From Chenopodium formosanum (taxonomy: Eukaryota > Streptophyta > Magnoliopsida > Caryophyllales > Amaranthaceae): DNA of 64,000 bases. The DNA is taken from the NCBI GenBank assembly GCA_024500155.1, contig CM044879.1, forward strand, positions 21,610,572 to 21,674,571, written 5' to 3'. Of this stretch, positions 21,694-33,743 are shown in pieces (positions within the stretch are counted from its first letter, which is position 1; each line of letters starts with the position of its first letter). Below the pieces are notes generated by a model. That model saw only the letters and a list, made by a program, of their open reading frames with translations. It did not search any database and had not been told where the DNA came from. The position numbers and the translations under genes are program-made.

Positions 21694-24202
21694 AGACTTT
21701 TTCTTGTCCCGAGCAAAACAAAGTCCAAGAAGGAAAAAGAAGGGCTTATTCGAAGTAAAAAGAAAAAGAGGGACAAGAATTTACACTAAGACTCACTGTC
21801 GTAGGAATCACGGTTGTTTTTAGCTACAACAAGCCATTTTAAACCCCTAGATCGCCCTAGAGGACAAGTGATGCTCTCGTAAGGGTATCCTAAGAGTTTA
21901 CCCATAACTCTCCACCAAACCCCCAAGAGGCAAACCATAGAAAGAAAATAAAGAGGAAAAAGGAAACAAAATCTTTACGAAATGGACTTTACAAAGAGAC
22001 TATAATTCAAATGAATAACAACCTTTCTAAAGTGAATTATGGTATGCACGTTATAAGATACCTAAGATTGATTGAAACATAAATATTCTAAGCATAGGAA
22101 CTAGTTATCACACTCCACTTTCATCCCAAACGGTCTTACCGCGTTCCCCCTACTAATCTCATATCTCCCCTTAGTGAGCATCTCATAGATTCCGCGAAGG
22201 AACCGGAAAAAGATCAAAGTTTTGGGCTACTCGACATCTTGATTTCGTATCCCCTTTCCTTAGTCCACAACCTATGATTCCCTCCACCGATGAAAGACTC
22301 AACTCCTAGGTCCAAAGGTCTTCCCCAAGGTTGTAACGTAAGGCAAGAAGGGTTAAGGTAGGATAAAAATTTAAAATTTAATGGTTATCCTAAAATGTGA
22401 AGCAAAGACCGGCCAAATTTCAACACCAAACTTAAGTAATCACCAAACAAAAATGTATTAACACCCCCAAGCTTATTCAAAGCAACACTCTACTAAAATA
22501 GGGACAAAAAGCGTGAACGCTTTCCCTCCCGCTAAAGGAAGCATTGTCCTCAATGCAAAGAGGGGTCAAAGTCACTTGAAAAAAAAAATTTCATTTTTTT
22601 TTTTTTACATTGTTTGAATTTTCTCTTACTCCTTTTAAGCATTAGTCCTTGCCTCTTTCTCAACTCGGACGGCTTTTTCAAATATGCATTTATTAACATC
22701 CTTGCCTTTTTTTTCTTAAGGACGGCTTTTACATAAGCATTTGCCATTATTTACAAAATATAAACAACTCAATTATGCGTACTAAATCGAACCAAACTCC
22801 AACTTCATATACCACAATCACCAAACATTGACCTTTGCTTCACAAAAACCAAAAAAAAGGAGAACGAAACAAAAGGCTCAAGATATCTAACTATGCGGCT
22901 TGAAAAGAGAGAAAAAGGTCAAAGGGGTAACAAGTAGGCAAATGTATCCCAAACCCAAAAAGTAAACATAAAAGGGACTATCCTAGAAAAAAGAAAATAC
23001 CTCCCCAAAAAGTTGCCTTTGTGCTTCCTAGGTAATTCGGTCACGGTCTTAGAAATCATACGCTAAGATTCTAGATTAGGTTTGCGAAAATCAAGGATCC
23101 ATGCCGCTCATGCAAGAATTTGATGAAATCTTGAACAATTGTACATCACACATGGTTGTAGCAAAAACTCACTAAGGATGTCAAATCAAAGATAGGGAGC
23201 AACTACCAACATGCCACAAACGAGTAGAATCCGGTTTCATGATCCCCCTAGTTCTAGACAACTATCTTAGCATGCTTTATCCTAGAATCAACCAAACGTA
23301 ATCTCAAACCATGCATACCATTATTACCTAGAAAGACTATTATTCAAAAGCAAAAGTTCATTGCATACAAGTCCAACATTCAAAAAGAGAAAGAGTAAAA
23401 AGAAAGCCTCAAAAAGTTATCCACACCAACAAGAATAAAAGAAAGGGAAAGAAAAGAAAAGAGAAGGTGGAAAACTAAGATAAGGATAAGAAAGGGAAAA
23501 AGGAAAGGGCAAAGATGCAATCATAACACGCTTATCCCAATCGACATATAAGCGGTCTAATGGCCACGTCGCCAAAGACCCCAAACACACTAGGTGTTAA
23601 ATTCATACATCCTCGAATCGTTCAACTTCCCCTAAATCTAATCCTAATCTAAGCAACCAAGAAAATAAAGAAGTGAAAATAGAAGGAGTAAAATAAGAAA
23701 GGCCTCACCAAGCGTCCGTGCTAGACTAAAGTACCCAAGGAGTAGGAACGAGCTTCTCCAAAAGGTTCCGCAATCCGAAGCATGAGCTACGAACAAGGTG
23801 AGTTAAAGGAAAAAAAGCTATATATATACAAAATGAAATTGTTAGTAACTTCCAAACAAAAGAAAACGATAAAACACTTAAACACCAACTATATACAAGA
23901 ACCTAGAAAAACCTATCATCATAAAAAAAAAAAAAAAAAAAATCAAGAAATTCCCAAAAACATCATCAAAAGAAATAAGACAACAACAAGCAACACACCA
24001 ACGAGACCATTAGCTAAAAATCCACCAAAAGCCTTATCAAAAACTTCCCACCGAGCCCAAGGTGCTTCCCCCACACCAATCATAAAACATCCTTTTTGAC
24101 CCTCCCCCCTTACAAAATGAAAGCATCGACCTCGATGCCGACAAGCATGCAAAAATAGGGAAAGGGGAGAACAAAAAGGGAAACAAACATGCAAAAAGGG
24201 GA
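21694..24202 (-). other. 3' non-coding region of Athila-like element 2
   Basis: Counterpart of 506-3176 in the opposite orientation. It has no supported gene and includes a 22-bp poly-A run on the plus strand (about 23918-23940) and purine-tract-like runs (minus strand) near 22470 and 22525. Confidence 0.6.
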
Positions 24203-24724
24203 CTATTGGCCACTAGGGCCGGCACCATCATCACCTCCAACATCATCACCCCTATCCCAACCTCCGGTGAAACCGAGAGGAAATCCATAATGACCCTTAA
24301 ATAGGTCTTGTTGGGATGGGGTTAATTGGTCAAAGGGCTCACGTTGAATAAGGAGCTCGGGGTGACGGGGGTGAACATAGTAATATACGGGATCACCCCG
24401 ATAATCACTTCCCCCGGCGACTCTATAATCATAGGGCGGGAAGTTGCGCCTTGGCACATCGGGGTCCTCAACCCCGGGCCAATATGGGTACGTAGGGAGG
24501 CCGTCACCACCCCGGGATGGTACCGGCCCTTGTTGGGGCGGCACATAAGGGTAGTTGACCAGAGGTGCGACCTTCCCCCTACGTACACTAGCGTCATACA
24601 AGGCGCTAGTTTGATAAGACAAAGTTTGATGGTCCGAAAACATACCTTGCATGCTCAATTGCATGCGCTCCATGTTGGCTCTCATGGCCTCCATTTCCCG
24701 GAGATAGGCATCTCCTTGGAAGTC

Positions 24725-24761
<37 letters not shown>

Positions 24762-25464
24762 CTTCTCTCTCTTCTTCTTCTTTGAGCATCATCTTGGAAA
24801 TGCTCATGTTGTTGATGAAATGGTGGTTGTTGTTGTTGTTCCTCTTGTTCTTCTCCTCTTCCTTCCTCCTCCTCCTCATTATTTCCCTCATTCCCGACTC
24901 CCTCAACAAAAACATCAACCTCCTCCATCTCATCTTCGTCTATCCTCCCATTGTCCCTAGGGACCATCCAAACATTCCTAGCTTAGCGAAGGATGGAGGT
25001 GGTGGCCGGGTTAGGGAGAAGGCAATGGTGGGTATTCCTCACTAGCCAAGAGAAAGTATTGGTTCTCCTAGTCCTAGTTATGAAACGAAGGGTGTTGACT
25101 TGCTTCAAACTAATCCAAATGTCTTCACTCCCTCCAACCGGAGTGCAAGACTCTAAGAACTGCTCTTGCTTAAAATACCTCACTAGACGGGTCACCATGC
25201 CTCCACAATGAATCTCCCCCGTTTTGACCCCATGCATAATCTCCTTACAACATTCCATGAAGATATAGCCAAAGTTTAGCCTAGACCCCAACTCCGGCTT
25301 GGTAGCCATCCACGATACCAAGATCTCCTCTCGAGATAACTTCCCCAAATCTTTCTTATTATAAACCGAATACCCGAGAATTCTATGAAGGATCCTAAGG
25401 GTCGGATGGATAATCTCACTAGCAAGGGATATCTTTGAGTCAAACTGCTTTTTGTGGGCTATGG
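24203..25464 (-). pseudogene. ATHILA ORF-1-like protein, C-terminal segment
   Basis: From the Copia-1 target site the minus frame continues IAHKKQFDSK, then LHRILGYSVYNKKDLGKLS, then CGGMVTRLVRYFKQEQF, matching ATHILA ORF-1 family layout. One in-frame TAA (24983-24985) interrupts it. The same frame then continues with an acidic block (DEDEMEEVDVFVEG), a poly-Gln/Arg segment (CAA repeat, 24725-24765), NYPYVPPQQGP, and the signature DLFKGHYGFPLGFTGGW. I see no convincing membrane segment, so an envelope role is not supported by this copy. Its function is unknown. Confidence 0.75.
24722..24766. repeat. CAA/TTG trinucleotide repeat (poly-Gln coding)
   Basis: About 14 near-continuous GTT units on the plus strand encode a poly-Gln run in the ATHILA ORF-1-like frame on the minus strand. 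Confidence 0.85.
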
Positions 25465-26211
25465 TGTAGGAGTTTATAGGTACTACGCAGCGGAAATAAC
25501 ATATATGAATCATATTCAATAAAGTACCTAATCCAAGGATCACATGCATAACACACAAGACACATAATCATACCTTTGAAACGTGAATTCCACGAAGCTA
25601 TTTGACAGGCAAATCAGGGAGAGAATAGAGCCCCAAGTGTTGCTCCTATACTTAGTCCACGAGATTCGAACGAGCCGTCCACCAATACTAGATTGGTCGA
25701 GTGATTGAGGAAAACCGCGATCACCACCTTTTCGGACAACCGACCACCGCACGAACCACCACCACCACGAGACACCACCAGCGACGGGAGGAGGAGAGTG
25801 ACGTGAGAGAGGGAGTATGAGAGGGGTTGGTTTCGTGTTTGCTAATTAGGGTTTGATCTAAAATGATCAGTAAATTCCTTACATGCAAACCTAGGCACCT
25901 AGTCTATTTATAATCTCATTATAATTAGACTAGGGCACGAAGCCCAATAGCCTCTTAAAGCCCCATATGGCCGGCCACCTAGAGTGATGAGGCCCATGAT
26001 GGGCCTCGTCCTCTAATGCTCGATCTAGCCCCTTTGTGTGACCTCATAGGATCCGTCCAATTGGGCTTTGGCCTATTTTACTAGTCCAAAGATCGTAAGT
26101 ACCTCTAGCTATGGCAAAACGACGACCCAAATGTCCGGACTTAATTATCTCCATAATTTGATCCAATTATATATCTAGTAATTGCACACGACGAAGACAT
26201 AACTCCTTCAA
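25465..26211 (-). repeat. 3' LTR of Copia-1 (747 bp)
   Basis: Almost identical to 32998-33743. The differences are scattered single bases (for example near 25580, 25591, 25721, 25789 and 25976). Confidence 0.92.
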
Positions 26212-27282
26212 TCTCCCACTTGTCTGAGACAGGTGCAATATTCAAATTCCTTAAGTCAATGTATATGTCGATTTGATAATATGATTGCATCACATGTCGA
26301 GATCATATTAATCTACAAATCGTTTCTTGAAATCTGAGTTAGAATTACAAAACCAAATGATTACTGAGTAATGCATTTGAACGCGGCCACGTATTTTCTG
26401 AATTCTCCCTCTTCAAGCGGCCATGACACATTTCCTAATTTAATAGGTAGACTCTATCCAATCTTGTGGCAACAAGCCTCCCACTCAACTTCTGAAATGA
26501 CCGGGAAACACCCTTTATAATCTCCAGTTACGGGCAGACGTTTGAGTGTACCACAGCCATAACATCCATTGAATGAAATCAATGTTCCACTCATGTCAAA
26601 GGAATCCACTAATATATACGGAAGCTCTATACTTGAACTTCAAAGTAGATCAATAGTTCGATCATGCATCATTCATGCATATCCAAGTGATTGACCGAGC
26701 ATCACTATGCCCCTATAGCCCATGAAACTGCGCTATCCAATCAATCTTACATGCTAGTCCATTCATTGAAATCATTTATGTCCATTATAATGATTTCAAA
26801 CTAGGAACTTAAATAATATATGAATTTTGTTCACCTGTGGGGTTTCATTCAAAAGGTCATCAACCTAGTGAGCCCATCAATTCATAATTATTTTGGACAT
26901 TTTATTTAATTTCAAACCATAATTAAATAAGAGAAATAATAATTTCTATTTTAAATATAATTCTGCAAATTGATGTATTTTCTTATGTAATATGTTTTCA
27001 CAAACATACACAACTTAAATTACATAATTTGCTTCAATCCAAGACTTTAATATGACTTTCATACCTTTGTCTATGGAAGGGGTTTAGTGATTTCTCACTC
27101 ATAATAAAACTTCGCAGAACGTGACCTTCCGCCGGTCAATGATCTCATAACTGAGGCGATATCTCATATCCATTTGTTTGGATTTGTGATGTGACCCTGG
27201 CTCCTTTGTTCTTGGGCAAAGGTGACCCTTTAGTCATATGACATTTTAATCCGAACTTCCTCTTAAACTATCCGACTATAGC
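26212..27282 (-). other. Copia-1 interior between RNase H remnant and 3' LTR
   Basis: AT-rich and without a gene. The first bases (aatctcccacttgtctgaga) give the minus-strand purine tract that primes at the 3' LTR. Confidence 0.55.
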
Positions 27283-28350
27283 TTAATACACATATTCTGA
27301 CATTGAGCATGCAATAGTGCTCTGCTTTGAACTTTTCAAGCTCACTATACTTCTCCATACTAACAAAATTGTGCATCTAGACCAACTTCTAGAATCATCT
27401 TGCCTGTTTGGAAATACTTGCATCCATAAAACCTTTTTGACAACTTGTTTATCTTTAACACCATAAACTAGAAAAATTCCTTTAGCGCTTCTCAAGTACT
27501 CAAGGATTTGTTCTTGGTAACTTTCCGTATGCTTATTCTGTATTTGCTTGAAATTTGCTACACATGCACAAGTCATATGTAACAACTTGTTTTGTACATT
27601 TCATGGCACATGTAATGGACCTTTTGCAAAAGCATAAGGTACATTACCTTTACAACTCAACTCTACTAGCTTTTAAAGCACTGAGTTTTACTGAGTGTAA
27701 AACCATGAGACATGGGAAAAGATCCTCTCTTAGAATCTTGCATCTTGAACTTGTCAAGAACCTTATCAACATAAGTCTCTTGATTAGGTCCAGTCATCCT
27801 TCAAGATTCACTTTGTGGATTTTGATTCCCAATATGTACTCAACATCTCCTAAGTCTCCCATATAGAAACAATCTTTTAACCATTGCTTGACTTATTCAA
27901 GCATTGATATATCATTTCATATGAACTATATGTCAACTACATACTAGACTAAGAAGACCAATTGCTCCTACTAAACTTCTTATCTCTACAAGATTTCTAT
28001 TCCATTCTTCTAAGGTAATCAAACCGTTTGATTACCTAATGAATGTTCCAACTCCCTGATGCTTACTTCAATCCATAAATGAATTTTTGAAGTTTGCAAA
28101 ACTTTATAGGAATTCATGGATTTCAAAATTCTTAGGTTGTATCATATACATGCCATCCATCAAGAATATTTCATGAAAGTGATTTTGATTTCCATAACTA
28201 GAAATAATCCGAATAGGCTTACATGACTAATAGGTTTGACCCTATTTGCAAGACTATCATGGACTAGCACATCTTTATAGATATGGAGTCCATTCTGGAT
28301 TTCTTGGCTTTAAGCCACTTCCTGAGTTGGCACTTGTGCAAAGCTTGCTT
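27283..28350 (-). pseudogene. Copia-1 pol remnant (RT/RNase H)
   Basis: The minus frame at 27283-27585 reads EQILEYLRSAKGIFLVYG, then DDSRSWSRCTILLVW and SLKSSKQSTIA. This is the decayed copia RNase H block (YLRxTKxMFLVYGG, DDSRSQSG, SWKSSKQST). Neighbouring sequence up to about 28350 keeps copia-like wording but many stops. The Asp of the canonical YTDASF motif is lost (reads WMQVF). Confidence 0.65.
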
Positions 28351-28442
28351 GTAGGTATGGATTCCAACTATTCCAATAGGAAAATTTTAGAATCCACCTT
28401 TTACTAAAATTCCAACAAACTGTTTGTTTTAATCCTAAGTAA

Positions 28443-28555
28443 CCTACGATAGGTATGAGCGACAATAGAATTATTCTCTACCTACGATAGGTATGTGCGA
28501 CAATAGAATTATTCTCTACCTACGATAGGTATGAGCGACAATAGAATTATTCTCT
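28443..28555. repeat. 38-bp tandem repeat, three copies
   Basis: Units start at 28443, 28481 and 28519 (cctacgataggtatg, then a variable base, then gcgacaatag). They are nearly identical, differing at a/t around the 16th base. They lie in the decayed pol region of Copia-1. Confidence 0.9.
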
Positions 28556-30152
28556 TCAACCCTTTGAAGTCTTTCATTCTAGTAGGACGATAGAAGTCTC
28601 GCTACTTGAATTAGCTTGCTTCGACACATGTTTTATCAAATTAGCTGATTTCATGCGCCTTCGTCTCTGATGTAGTGTTATCCACATCCCTTTGTTGCTC
28701 GTCTCGAATCTCATCGAGATCTAACTTTACTCCCACTTGGCTTTGTAGGAAGAGATTTTTTTTCTATATAGACACTATCGCGAGCAACAAACATTTTATT
28801 TCTACGCGATTGTAGGAATAACACCTGATTTAGGGTTTATTATGTCATCTTTGTAAACATTTTACATAGATTTCATATTCCCTCAATCCTGTTTAGAAAA
28901 GATTACTTTGGAACATTTCCAATCCTTTCTATTGCTTTGGTTAAGTTTTTTTGTTTAGTATATTCGCAATTGTTGTTCTAATGCATATCCTCAAAACGAT
29001 ATTTGTAAATTATTAAATCTTGGATCGAACCATGGCAAGCAAAGTTTGATTCCTTTTTATACATACATCTTAATTGTAATGTTCCTGGATTGTGAACTAA
29101 TTCAACAATTCCTTTAGATGATCATTTGTTTTGAGTTAAAAGTTTATCACAACAATCATATTGTGGTGCTAAATTGTTTATCTCAAACCTGATTTTACAT
29201 TTCATTTTGGAATTTTGAACATTTCAATGATTCCAGCTATTATTTCATTAAGTAATTATCGTTATATTTACTTAAATCGTTAATAAGTGCAATGAAATAG
29301 TTAAATCCTTTTGCTAAATCTTGAATTTATGGTACATTCACATCATATGTTTGTGTTCCAAAAGGTCATTTTAGCTCTTTTACCCTTTCAACTAAAAGGT
29401 AACTTGGTCATTTTACCTTATCAAGCATGACTTCAAATTCTCAAGTGATTCATAATCATATAAGAGTAAGAGTCCATCCATAACTTTGGATGTGCAAATG
29501 GTTTGTGTGACCTAACCTTACTTTATTTATAAGTAAGTTTACTTTGAATCATCTAAATTTACTTTTGTGATCTACTTATATCAATGTCATAAATAAAATT
29601 AACTCATATCTAGCAAAATGAAAACAATTTATTACCTTGGTCATGGGTCAACATTTGTCCAAGCCAAGTAAAACCAAATCAGTATTCAAAACAAGAAAAC
29701 CGAAATATTGTCTCATCAAAAACTGGAAATTGTTCTAAATGTCATGATAAACTAATGAGAAAATAAAACTATGAAGCTATCTCTGGCCACTCAAAACTTC
29801 TAGTGCACCTTCAAGCTCCATCTCCAAGCTAGCTTCACTTGTTTGCAGTTCCTACGTAACATCACAATGTTAAGCTCTGTAACTTGGTATCACATACCTT
29901 AGTGAAAGTTAAAATGTTCATATAGTATTAGGTAACTCTTACCTTATTACTTATCGTAGTGGGAACATCCTTGTTCAAGCACTGGCTTATTCTTCTTTCA
30001 GGTAATCCTCTGTATGATTCTTGAGTAAATAAACTAGTTGACTGCAGAATCTTCATCATCTTGACAAAGTTTCTCGAGGTCAAAACCATCATGTAGAGAA
30101 TGCAAAATTATATCATGAACATGTTGATCTTTATATGGTCTCCCTAACATAC
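28556..30152 (-). other. Copia-1 interior: decayed protease/integrase region
   Basis: This is where integrase should lie (between gag at 30153 and RT/RNase H at 27283). No long frame or HHCC motif is visible to me. Confidence 0.45.
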
Positions 30153-30653
30153 TCATGCGGTCAAATAGATCTGTACTGACTGGCCTGGCAAGAGTTTTCT
30201 TGAAATTATCTCACCATTGAGCCTGTAGGTTTCAAACCTAATACTTCCAGTCCAGGAGTCGTCATTCTTGGGAACCATATTAATGATTTCCATGACGTTT
30301 CCATCCATTTCTCCATCAACATGGGAATTCAGAATTCCATAGCAAACATTACATAAGCACTTGAATAAGAGATAAGGTTCATAGTCCATGAATCTTCTAG
30401 CCCAATCCTCTGGGATAGAGGACAACATCACATGCGCGACTCTCTTAGAATCTGAAACATTTCTCAAATGCTTCTCAGGAGTCATGCTTGGACTAGATCT
30501 ACCCTCGATTGGTAAGTCTAAATGAGAATCAAGATTTTCGTTCCTTAGAACACTTCTAAGTTCGCTTTCCCAATCGTTGAAGTTAAGAAAATTAAGCCTT
30601 GTTGTCATCGTTGGTGGTAAAGAATTATAGTCATCATTGTTACGGCTACCCAT
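30153..30653 (-). CDS. Gag-like protein of Copia-1
   Basis: A 166-codon frame from an ATG at 30653 reads MTTRLNFLNFNDWESELRSVL near its start, then RVAHVMLSSIPEDWARRFMD. This is the N-terminal layout of Ty1-copia Gag (an F/Y-x-x-W core followed by a helical region that assembles the particle). No zinc knuckle is present, so it is truncated relative to a full Gag. It lies about 2.3 kb downstream of the primer binding site after a GC-rich leader. Being open while pol is decayed suggests recent descent from a line that kept gag, or chance. The end IYLTA-stop may be a premature terminus. Confidence 0.55.
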   Translation of the reverse strand: MGSRNNDDYNSLPPTMTTRLNFLNFNDWESELRSVLRNENLDSHLDLPIEGRSSPSMTPEKHLRNVSDSKRVAHVMLSSIPEDWARRFMDYEPYLLFKCLCNVCYGILNSHVDGEMDGNVMEIINMVPKNDDSWTGSIRFETYRLNGEIISRKLLPGQSVQIYLTA

Positions 30654-32984
30654 CTATGTCAAAATAAGGCAAAGTTTAAAAATTATGTTTAAATAAATTA
30701 AAGTACCATAAAACATTCATTTGGTAACTTTAAAACACTTTGTTCAATAATTTAAATGATCCCAATTGAATTTTAAGTGATTCCAAGATCCTTTAATTGT
30801 GCAATAATTAACCAGAGTGAGGCCCTGCAATCAACCATTACATTTTCAAGGTGAGTAAACTCTTTACTGATTACAACTTTTGTAACTCTTGGTTGAATAA
30901 CTAACCATCGCATGTTTAATTATTACTCTTAGCTTCAAGGTTCTAAACGCTTTAGGTAACCTTGTTGAATATAACCAATTAAAAGTGTAGATATGCGGTC
31001 CTACCCCCACTTCCCCAAGATATATTATGATGCTCTGCTGAGGGCTGACCCATCATAAACGATCAAGGTTTTCGTCAGGTTTTTAATTGGAAAAGCTGCA
31101 TCAATATTACTAGGATCTAGATTCATTATGTTGTGATTATTTAGTGAACTCTAGCGCATCATCAAACAACATAAATAAACCTAGACATGCATAATCTACT
31201 AATGCAATAAAATATGACATAATATGGCCCCTTAGTCCTAAGAAAACTAGAAATGAAAAATGCTCCCACTTGAATCATCATGGATCTTCATCCACCTTGC
31301 TCCTTTGAGCCTTCACTTCATGGGCTTCTTTTGGGCTAACACCATTTAAATAACTATTCTATTTACATTAAATAAAAGTTATGAAAATACTTAACGGTAC
31401 GCAGACCGTATTTAGATTACAAAAATACATCACGATACGCAGATCGTATTTAAGAATCTATGGGCCATACTAGTCTATATATAGCAATATAATATCATAT
31501 ATTAGAAAAGTGCCATATAATAAATCACTCAACATGCTTGTCTAAACTACAACATCGAATGTTCATAATAAAGTCAACGCATTTCCTAAAATATCTTATA
31601 TTTTAATCATAATTAGATAATATCATATATTATTCATGACGGTTCATAAAATATCATATATTTAATTTAGTCATGAGATAGAATCAAATCATATTTTAAT
31701 CTAGAAAGATAAATCATATTTAATCTTCCATGATTATCCTAACTAATTTAGGAGATTCTATCCTAATTACTAGCCAATTAAATAATTTTAAAATCAATTA
31801 CATCCTAATCTAATTATGGGATAATCACATCATTTAAATCAATTATTATCCTTTTGGAATATGCTCAGAATATCCTTATCAATCTTATCCATAATTAACC
31901 ACTTTAACTTAGGATAATTTCTAATTTAACAAACTAAATATGGATAATATCAAATATAACAACTTTTGAATATTTGATTTTATCCTAAAATAAAAGATCA
32001 AATTTTGAAAATGTTTTAACTTATCCAAAATAAAACCGATTTTATCTCAAAATAATTCGTAATTATCCTGAAATAATTTTTCAAAACAGATTTTTTTTTT
32101 TTTTTTTTTTGAAATTTCCGCAACCACCAACGCCGGCCACCGTGGTTGGCTAGCCGAAGCTAGCCACGGTGGCTGGCTGCCGTGACAGCAGCCACTGCCG
32201 CAAGGGCAGCAGCGTGGAGCTGCTTCTGCTGGGCTGTAGGCCACCGTGCGTGGCCAGCCAAGGCTAGCCACGGTGGCTGGCTGCTTTGCAGCAGCCACTG
32301 CCGCGCAAGGCAGCAGCAGCACCAGCGGTGGTAGCTACGGCAGTAGCCGTGCAACGGTTGCACGCTACTGCCCACAGCCACCTTAGACCGCCACCCTCCC
32401 TTCCCCTCCCTCTTGGACCGCCACCTGGTCGGCAGCCGTCGTGGCTGCGCCACCCAGCCGCGGTTGCCGACCTTAAATGATTTTTTTTTTGTGTTTTAAT
32501 TTAATTAAAATAACATTTATCCTAATTAAATTAAATCAGTCCATAAGATTAAAATTAAATTACATTCAACTTTAAAATTAGGGTTCATCATAAAATTAAT
32601 CCCAATTTAATTATAACTTTTAAAATTAAATCTATGATCATACATAAAACATTTTTATGCATAATTCAACCCAATTAAAATTATGAAACATAAAACAAAT
32701 CGAATTAAATCAAAATCAAGCACAAAATCATATTTTAGGGCTTGGAATTTTCGAAATTAGGGTTAGGGTTTTCGAAATTTTCGAAAATACTAGGGCATAA
32801 TTCGGTCCTCTTTATGGCTATTTGAGCATAATTAAATCACATTTAATCGATTCCAAAAGTTTAATCACATTAAAATAATAATCGAACCATAATTAAATTA
32901 ATTTCTCCCTCTTAATTGATTATAAAATTAACGTGGACATCAAATAATCGTATTATTATGATCTAGCGCGTTCATGCAAGAGGC
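30654..32984 (-). other. Copia-1 leader with GC-rich island
   Basis: Non-coding between primer binding site and gag. A 370-bp GC-rich island (32110-32475) contains a direct duplication: 32159-32201 and 32263-32304 share ctagccacggtggctggctg. Ala/Arg-rich frames on both strands are artefacts of composition. The rest is AT-rich. Confidence 0.6.
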
Positions 32985-32996
32985 TAACTGATACCA
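32985..32996 (-). other. Primer binding site of Copia-1
   Basis: The minus strand reads tggtatcagtta one base inside the 5' LTR, matching the first nine bases of the initiator-Met site used by Ty1-copia elements. Confidence 0.75.
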
Positions 32997-32997
32997 C

Positions 32998-33743
32998 TGT
33001 AGGAGTTTATAGGTACTACGCAGCGGAAATAACATATATGAATCATATTCAATAAAGTACCTAATCCAAGGATCACATGCATAACACACAAGACACATAA
33101 TCATACCTTTGAAGCGTGAATTCTACGAAGCTATTTGACAGGCAAATCAGGGAGAGAATAGAGCCCCAAGTGTTGCTCCTATACTTAGTCCACGAGATTC
33201 GAACGAGCCGTCCACCAATACTAGATTGGTCGAGTGATTGAGGAAAACCGCGATTTCCACCTTTTCGGACAACCGACCACCGCACGAACCACCACCACCA
33301 CGAGACACCACCGGCGACGGGAGGAGGAGAGTGACGTGAGAGAGGGAGTATGAAAGGGGTTGGTTTCGTGTTTGCTAATTAGGGTTTGATCTAAAATGAT
33401 CAGTAAATTCCTTACATGCAAACCTAGGCACCTAGTCTATTTATAATCTCATTATAATTAGACTAGGGCACGAAGCCCAATAGCCTCTTAAAGCCCCATA
33501 TGGCCGGCTGCCTAGAGTGATGAGGCCCATGATGGGCCTCGTCCTCTAATGCTCGATCTAGCCCCTTTGTGTGACCTCATAGGATCTGTCCAATTGGGTT
33601 TTGGCCTATTTTACTAGTCCAAAGATCGTAAGTACCTCTAGCTATGGCTAAACGACGACCCAAATGTCCGGACTTAATTATCTCCATAATTTGATCCAAT
33701 TATATATCTAGTAATTGCACACGACGAAGACATAACTCCTTCA
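32998..33743 (-). repeat. 5' LTR of Copia-1 (746 bp)
   Basis: Partner of 25465-26211. It is followed by the duplication tatgg at 33744-33748. Confidence 0.92.

Larger units (their letters stand above)
25465..33743 (-). mobile_element. Copia-1: Ty1-copia LTR retrotransposon, 8.3 kb, TSD TATGG
   Basis: LTRs at 25465-26211 (3') and 32998-33743 (5') are bounded TGAAGGAG...CTCCTACA on the minus strand. Perfect tatgg duplications flank it (25460-25464 and 33744-33748). A primer binding site beginning tggtatcag abuts the 5' LTR, and a gtgggaga purine run abuts the 3' LTR. By eye the LTRs differ at only about a dozen of 747 positions, so this is one of the younger insertions here. The interior keeps one gag-like frame, and pol is reduced to stop-ridden remnants. 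It interrupts the ATHILA ORF-1-like gene, whose frame is in register on both sides of the target site. Confidence 0.9.

Noticed and set aside
24203..25464. Viral envelope glycoprotein
   Set aside because: Position is env-like, but no signal peptide, membrane span or cleavage site can be seen; the blocks match the ATHILA ORF-1 family of unknown function.
28443..28555. CRISPR-like repeat array
   Set aside because: Three directly adjoining 38-bp units without spacers, in plant retrotransposon sequence.
32047..32480. Ala/Pro-rich frames in Copia-1 leader
   Set aside because: Same reason: GC-rich duplicated words in the leader.
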